A stretch of 64,000 bases of DNA from assembly GCF_021347895.1 (NCBI RefSeq), contig NC_067116.1, positions 36,653,639-36,717,638 of the forward strand. Direction: 5' to 3'. Shown here piece after piece: positions 58,301 through 64,000 of the stretch (positions are counted from its first letter, which is position 1; each line of letters begins with the position of its first letter). This DNA is from Acanthochromis polyacanthus. Taxonomy: Eukaryota; Chordata; Actinopteri; Pomacentridae. A program made the translations under genes and the position numbers. The notes under the pieces are model-generated. The model had not been told where the DNA came from, did no database searches, and saw nothing but the letters and a program-made list of their open reading frames with translations.

Positions 58301-59795
58301 CGCCGCACCAGATGGGCACAGGCTAATGACAGTTTCAGCAAGATGGGACATGTAGTTCGCCCTCCCATTTATCCCCCACACATCTGGCTCAGCTTTCACT
58401 CGGATTCATCCCCAATAGATCTGAGTCACAGCTACACTGTGTTTGCCTTTTCAGCATACAGTTAATTAAAGGAATAGACTGACATTTCGGAAAACATGCT
58501 CATTTGTTTCTTGGCTTGTGGTAGATGAGAAGATTGATACTGCTCCAATATCTGTCATTGCTTGTTGCCTGGCAAACTCTATGAAGGCAATGCATCCGGA
58601 CAAAAACTAGTCCCGCATTTACACAAAACCACATCTAGTCATTTTTACGTTTTAATTTTTTTGTGTGGATTAAATGAAAGAGCTATAACATGTTATAAGC
58701 CATATTTTGTTTGCATTAGACACAGCCAGGCTAGCAGTTTCCCCCCGGTTGCAGTCTTTGTGCTAAGCTAACCTCCACTTGGCCGTAGCCTCGTTTTTTA
58801 TTATTGATTCTCTTACCTAATGCTTGACAGGGAAGTGAAGAAGTGTAAGTGAAAATGTCAGACTAGTCCACTCAATCCAGTAAACCTGAATCCTTTACCC
58901 CGACAGTGACGGGATCCAGTGGCTCTCTTTTGCTTTAGGGGGCATTTTGTTGACGCATTTAGGGTCCACTTGTCCTTTTAGGAAGGAATAGGTGCTGCAA
59001 ATCAATGCAAAGTTGTTCTGAATGATCACCTTTATCTTGTAATAAAACATTTCTATCCTGTTGGGAGTGGTCTCCTCCAGAATAGCAATGCCTCCGTCCG
59101 TGGGGCATGAGAGAATGATTTGATGAAAATGATGCGATTCATATGTTGTCACCGTCACAGTTAGATTTCAACCCAATTACACAACTCTGTGAGATTTTGG
59201 ACCAACGTTTCATCGCTCTTTAACACCATAATCAAGACCCAAGTGATGGATTATTTGTTTGGAAATGGAGAATTTACCTCCAGTAGAGACTCAGACTTTT
59301 AGCATTACTGTCAAGGCACAATGAAGCCGTTCTGTTCACCCAACACCTTTCTAAGACTATGTATTTTGCTTTTCCTTTAATTTGTCACCCTTATTTATTT
59401 CACAAGTTTTATGAAGGCAGAAAAAATTGCAAAAATACAAAAGACCCAAGTTTAAAGAAAAAGCCAGTATTAGAAATACAGTGAAAGTGAGGAATACAAT
59501 CTGCAGTGCACAGCATCACTGTGAGCAGGTCTGTGGTCCTACTTTGTTCCTCCATCTGCACATAAACCACTAAAGCTCTCATTTCCTCTCCTACGGTCTC
59601 TGCGAAGCGAGTCATTTCTTGGGAAATTTGGTAGTCAGTGTGTGTCTTTCAGCGTGAGCTCGTACACTACTCACCCCCGAGACTTACAGTAACAGAACGT
59701 TGATGTTCCCGGAAGAGATTACAATCTCTGCTCTAAATGTTTCCCAGAGTGATTTGGGCTCATGGAACTGGGATAATTCGACGACTTTATCCACA

Positions 59796-59876
<81 letters not shown>

Positions 59877-60184
59877 ACACAAACTCAAACTAGTACACAG
59901 TTTTTAACGGGAAAGCATTTGAATGTCTTCCAACCTAATCCCACATGGTGGCACAGCAAAGAGGCACTCAAACACAAAAATGAACTGCTCCTTCTCTGCT
60001 CTTTTAATGTCTGCTAGCTCTTCATCAGAAGCCACGAGTACGCCTGAGCGTTCAGTCTAGACGGAGCCACTTTGCTGGTCCAGGATCAGATCTGGAGGAT
60101 GATGACGATGAGGATGGTGGTGATCTTCTCGATGACGATGTGAACCCAGACTTGGGATCTGACATAAGTCTTAATGACCTCTGA
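52320..60184 (+). CDS. ccdc163: ccdc163-like coiled-coil protein, 11 coding exons
   Basis: Coding exons: 52320-52385, 52660-52702, 52863-53023, 54309-54390, 55898-56081, 56289-56362, 57458-57534, 57636-57736, 57816-57898, 57979-58131 and 60018-60184. All have GT/AG borders and the summed length, 1191 bases, is exactly 397 codons with one terminal stop. The start MNWDNQLSTILSVADGNV opens a short helix. A Pro/Ser-rich linker then leads to W-S-E-I-x-x-I-Q-x-Q-L-Q, and most of the rest is charged heptad sequence (REELREREMEREE, SKLRREELEHLRRELDQL, FLQQAEARETRRQYE) expected to form a coiled coil. The C terminus is acidic (DLEDDDDEDGG) and ends SLNDL. No enzyme motif is seen and function is unknown. 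The name rests on the head-to-head position with mmachc plus coiled-coil character. The exact first exon and extra exons in the 1.9-kb last intron remain open. Confidence 0.82.
53555..53912 (-). mobile_element. LINE-derived 3' end fragment in ccdc163 intron 3
   Basis: From the CCATCTATTG end it runs through GGGGTCGCAAGGGGGCTGGAG, CTATCCCAGCTGCC, TGGACTGTGGGAGGAAGC, GGGAGAACATGCAAACTC and ends at GAGTCACCGTGCAGCCC. This is a very common teleost LINE/SINE-shared 3' region in reverse orientation. It has no coding capacity. Confidence 0.75.
54391..55897. other. ccdc163 intron, no exon recognised
   Basis: An open frame at 55389-55664 includes a coiled-coil-like RCRKMEPVAEYLRQQE stretch, but it is not bounded by matching splice sites and has no place in the continuous ccdc163 frame. 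It is left as intron. Confidence 0.5.
56363..57457. other. ccdc163 intron with AT-rich low-complexity sequence
   Basis: Long T/A-rich low-complexity sequence (56600-57310) with repeated TTTTTG and GAACATTTTTGG-type words. No exon or transposon coding sequence was found. Confidence 0.55.
58470..58800 (-). repeat. Interspersed repeat in last ccdc163 intron
   Basis: Blocks such as GAATAGACTGACATTTCGGA, GTAGATGAGAAGATTGATAC and CAGCCAGGCTAGCAGTTTCC belong to a common teleost interspersed repeat, here rearranged and degenerate. No open frame. Confidence 0.5.
58895..59315 (+). mobile_element. Degenerate Tc1-like transposase fragment in last ccdc163 intron
   Basis: The + strand carries the C-terminal part of a Tc1-like transposase gene: the GGGAGTGGTCTCCTCCAGAA/TAGCAATGCC region, then TTAGATTTCAACCCAATTAC and GAGATTTTGGACCAACG. 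The last two correspond to a decayed SPDLNPIE/LWEILD motif. Frameshifts and stops are present throughout. Confidence 0.75.
59798..59872. repeat. (CA)n microsatellite
   Basis: A pure CA run of about 37 units in the last ccdc163 intron, 145 bp before the terminal exon acceptor. Confidence 0.97.
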
Positions 60185-61092
60185 ACTTTCACATGTTTAT
60201 TCTTCATGAAGGTGAGATTTAACAGAGACGTTTCTTCTCACTAGCCTATTGCACTACCTGAGACATATGAATACTTTGAAACTGAATTCATTTTGCCAGT
60301 ACAGTTCAGACGTACAGCTCTGTTTTGAACCCCAACATTTTAAAAATAGGAACAGTCAGGATAACACAAACAACCATATGGCTTATTTCCTTTTGGGTCC
60401 CACGAGGAGGGGAAAGATAACAAAGGATTTCAAGCAGCAGACTTGGCACAGCACACATATAACAACAAGTAATTAAATCATCCTACTTAGTGTTATTAGT
60501 GTTGCTTAACAGACCTGCTCGTCATAGTTCATATCTTTTTTGGGAAAACCTTGTTAATGTGGGAAATTCTTGAATGCTATTTTTAAACTGTTATTTGTCA
60601 GAGAACCAGAAGAGTTGAAATCAGGACAGGCCAAGTTTTTTTTTTTTTTTAAATGACACACTCAAACACTTGCTAACATCTTGTGCTTAAACAAATCGCC
60701 TAAATGTTTATCAAAAGCTGACTCATTCATGTCAGTTTGTTTCAAATGCTGTTCTTCAAAGCGTTGTTTTCCCGTCTGCCTATCTGCTACAGTTAAGGAC
60801 GGTAAAGTCCCCACAGATTCTCTTTAAATAATATAACTGTCTCCACATGTACGGGCCGATAGGTTGCTGGGAACAAACTGTGGAGTGAGGCAGCTGTTTA
60901 AAGAGTTCTTTGTAAGAGCTGCTCATTCAAAAAACCCAATTTGTTTCATGTCGGTGCCAGTAAAAAAAAAAATAAAAAAATAGAAGCGCTTTTGTAAAGT
61001 GCATTATTTCTAAGTGTAATCCATCCAAAGAATATAATGTTTTAATTGTTGCCACACCCTCTGCTCTCATGCTGCACTGTACTGACAATAAA
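60185..61092 (+). other. Probable ccdc163 3' UTR and flank
   Basis: AT-rich sequence after the ccdc163 stop. The first exact AATAAA noted is at 61087-61092, a possible but distant polyadenylation signal. No other feature. Confidence 0.4.
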
Positions 61093-62938
61093 TTATGGGT
61101 CTTAGCAGAGTTAAGGACAGCGCTTGGTCCGCTAAACCACAAGGTTTGGCTTTAGGCGGAATGAGATTAAAAATAGTTATGTTTAGGTCTGCTATGATTG
61201 TGGATTGTTGGGGTTAGGTAAAGGTTTGATGTGGGCAAGACTTTAATCTTTGCCCAGAGCTAAAGTGAGATCCATAAAGAGACACAACTCAACACTTTGC
61301 TTTGTGGAGCACAGCACTGGTTTGCAAACAAAGAACCCGAACTTAAGTGGTTTTACAACTTTCTCTTTTCTCTTGTCAATGATTTAACCCTTACAAACTC
61401 ATCTCCATGTATCAAAGTCAGATGTATATAGAAGTCTTTCCTCATGAAGATGGTCTCTTCCTGAACTTAAAGTGATTTTTGCAGTTCTATGAATTCCACA
61501 TCTCTCGCTGCAGCTCGAGCACGCCAGCTCAACCAGAACTCTGCTAAACCACTGTGAAATGGCTCTATGCTACACATTAAGTGGTGACATTGTAATTCAG
61601 TCATACATGCTCAAACCAGAAAGAGCAATGATACAGAATGACCTACCCTGCAAGTGCATGGGATTGATTCCTCCGGTTGGTTATGTTTGGTTTGGTAAAC
61701 CGTCTGAATTTCTATTTTTGAGACTGTCATCGCTACACTGCAGTTTCAGTGGCATTCATGTGTCTTCTGGTATGTAAAAAAACACCATATAGAAATGTTA
61801 GTAAGGATAACACTAGGGTGGGTCTTTAAAGTTCAAGTGATCATGGCTGGCACGGTCTCAAAAGTTACTGTTCATTCTTCATCGTGGCAGAGTAATGGAT
61901 ATTTAATGGGGTTTTCATCCTGCCATAATGCACTCTTCAGTCCAGCAGGAATCTGATGAGGGATGGGGTTTTGATTCCTGGTAATGCAGCAGAAGTGATG
62001 GCAAAGAGGAATCAAAAGCTATTACTGTTATCAAGGCGCCAGTGCCTCACCACCTCCACTGCGATCTTCATGTACACAGATCTCAGTTGAGACAGTCGAG
62101 GGTCCCTTTATGCCGTTATGTCTGACATGAATCTCACATTGCCGGGCGAGGTGTCGAGCTGTTAAATATTTCAGCTTCCAGACACCCCCCCATCAAGGAT
62201 CCCAGACCACAGTGCAGAGCTTACAGACCGGGTAGCTGTTCAGTGGGGTGCATATATGGAGGCTTAGGTGGTAAAATTTACCACACACTGTTCAGCTCAT
62301 GTAACAAGAGGGATTGTCTCACTGGTCCATAGTGAGCAATAAAAGACCCTCTCGAAAACAATAAATGGCACAGAGCAGAACATAACATTTTCACAAACCT
62401 CTTCTTGCACACAATCCTTGTGAAACTGCTAATGTTGTGGTTGGAGAGACGTTTAATGAAGGAAAGGCTCGTCTATTTGTCATGTGGCCACGTAATGGCT
62501 GATGAATCAGACCTTTTTACTGCCATTTTATGGCATTTGCCAAGTATTGTGCAGTGGTGCTGCAGTAAAGCAGTGCATTGATTCATTCACTGAAGATCTG
62601 TAAAAGAATTGTTTTGTGTTTTGTCTCCAACAATAAAAGTCTGTGTTACAAGCGAGGAGCGAGGAGGATTTTTCTGTTGTGGCCTCTGTGGATCAGTGTT
62701 ATGTTTCTGATTGTATTTTTGTCCTCACTGAGGTCGAAGGTTGTTTACAACCGAAATCTAAAATGGGAATAAGAGAAAATATGCAGAAGGTGGTTCCAAA
62801 ATACCTTTAATCATAAATCACCAACAGTCCATAATCCACATCAGGCAGCAAAGCCTCATTCAGCATTATTTTAACACATCGAGAAATGGACAATACAGGA
62901 CTTACACACATTTTAACACTGAGTACAAAAATTATTAT
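61093..62938. other. Intergenic, no gene recognised
   Basis: Short frames only, without domains. No repeat with visible ends. Confidence 0.5.
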
Positions 62939-63085
62939 GGCCCAAAACAGTCACCAAATCTCAATCCAATAGAAGAACTGTGGGAAATTTTGGACGGTAA
63001 CCACCACAGGACACCAAATAAACATTTAAACATTTGGAGGAGAATAATTCTTGGATCAGTGATACATTGTCTTATACATGCATAG
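62939..63085 (+). mobile_element. Tc1-like transposase C-terminal remnant
   Basis: The frame starting at 62939 reads GPKQSPNLNPIEELWEILDG and continues for about 28 more codons. This contains the SPxLNPIExLW signature that surrounds the last catalytic acidic residue of Tc1-like transposases. It is an isolated fragment. Confidence 0.82.
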
Positions 63086-64000
63086 AATCTGCCAAATAGC
63101 TCTGGATCTGTTCTGATGGCGAATCACATTACTCTTGATGATTTTATTTCATTTTTCTTTTATCTAGCTGCTTTTGGCACAAATATTAAACGGAAAACAC
63201 TGTTTTGGCAAACCAGACGTGTAAATTTCAGGGGGAGTGCATTGGATAGAGACATTTTCACCATAAACTGATGCAGAAAAGGCACGAATTGATGCATACA
63301 TATTCACCCGAATGTAGGGAATCAAGTGTTTGATGTTTAAAATTTCCAGGGGGAGGGCGCCCACACCTCGCGTTCAAACTAGCCCACTGCTCAAATTCAT
63401 AAGCTTGATTCAAATCAGCTTCCACTTTGCATCAGTAGATAAGCTCCATGTTGAATAAAAAAGAACTGCATGTGTTTTGCATCATTACGGGTGAATCTGT
63501 TGTCCTGTATATGTCCCACTTCCACTCTTATTTTCCTGCACATTTGCATAGCAAGTATACAGCGAGGCCGATGCCTAGTATAATCAAAGGAACATTTGTG
63601 AGCGTGCTTACTGGAGATAAGGTGTCAGTCTATGGAACATTTCAATATGTTTGCGACGGGTGAACGCTACAGCAGCAACTAGAGATGAGGGGTTTTGTAA
63701 AGTCTTTGTTGTTTTTTTTGCATGATGCAATCATCAGTAGTATTTACAACGCACAGGACAATGCTAACATTGTGTAAAAAGGCCATTGACCAACTTTCGG
63801 TTTGCAGCTGTCAGTGTGTGAAGGAGTGCCTCATGGTGAACACGCTGGAGGCAAAACTTCAAACAGGCAAGTCAGAGCAGCTGCCAGCCCTGAAAGTGTG
63901 TTTAAATGGATATCGCACAAAGTGACTAGCAAATCTGGAAGTTCATTTATCTGTAATTCCAATGGAGTATACAATAAGAGCTGTTCCTATACTGTGTAAG
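63086..64000. other. Repeat-like and unique non-coding sequence at window end
   Basis: The motif TTTC[C]AGGGGGAG occurs at about 63226 and 63347, about 120 bp apart, suggesting a degenerate repeat. Frames at 63448-63999 lack domains. No gene is called. Confidence 0.4.

Overview
The window looks like nuclear DNA of a bony fish, most likely a spiny-rayed teleost. It has short vertebrate-type exons with GT/AG introns, very long CA/GT microsatellites, and a dense mix of fish-type transposable elements: Tc1-like copies, a CACTA/EnSpm-type element, L2-like and other LINE tails, MITEs and a solo LTR. No tRNA, rRNA, CRISPR array or prokaryote-type operon was seen.

Three host genes can be supported. 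(1) The last coding exon of lrrc52, an auxiliary gamma-type subunit of BK/Slo potassium channels, lies on + at 6607-6944; its leucine-rich-repeat exon is not in the window. (2) mmachc, the cytosolic vitamin B12 (cblC) processing protein, lies on - at 46163-51304 as five coding exons giving 266 residues. (3) A coiled-coil gene, probably ccdc163, lies on + at 52320-60184 as eleven coding exons that splice in frame to 396 residues. Genes 2 and 3 are divergent and share a roughly 1 kb promoter region, as MMACHC and CCDC163 do in mammals. That region carries a close match to the ZNF143/THAP11-type site, and those factors are known regulators of MMACHC in humans.

The rest is mainly intergenic DNA and repeats. 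The main accessory feature is a complete 7.2-kb CACTA-type transposon (22194-29392) with perfect 16-bp terminal inverted repeats. It codes on - for a C2H2 zinc-finger transposase, broken only by one missing base in an A8 run (T8 on +), and for an intact four-exon, 507-residue second protein with a PB1-like N terminus. Other notable items are a retroposon with a 12-bp target duplication nested in a Tc1 copy, palindromic elements carrying a repeated 12-mer around 33 and 42 kb, a degenerate tandem array near 40.7-41.3 kb, a solo LTR, a perfect 18-bp hairpin, and two perfect DR1 nuclear-receptor sites. Between about 7 and 22 kb and between 34 and 46 kb I found no host gene.

The most unusual unit is the CACTA element: nearly intact, two-gene, spliced, with a single homopolymer lesion. 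Related elements are common in fish genomes, so it is a good candidate for recent activity rather than a proven new system.
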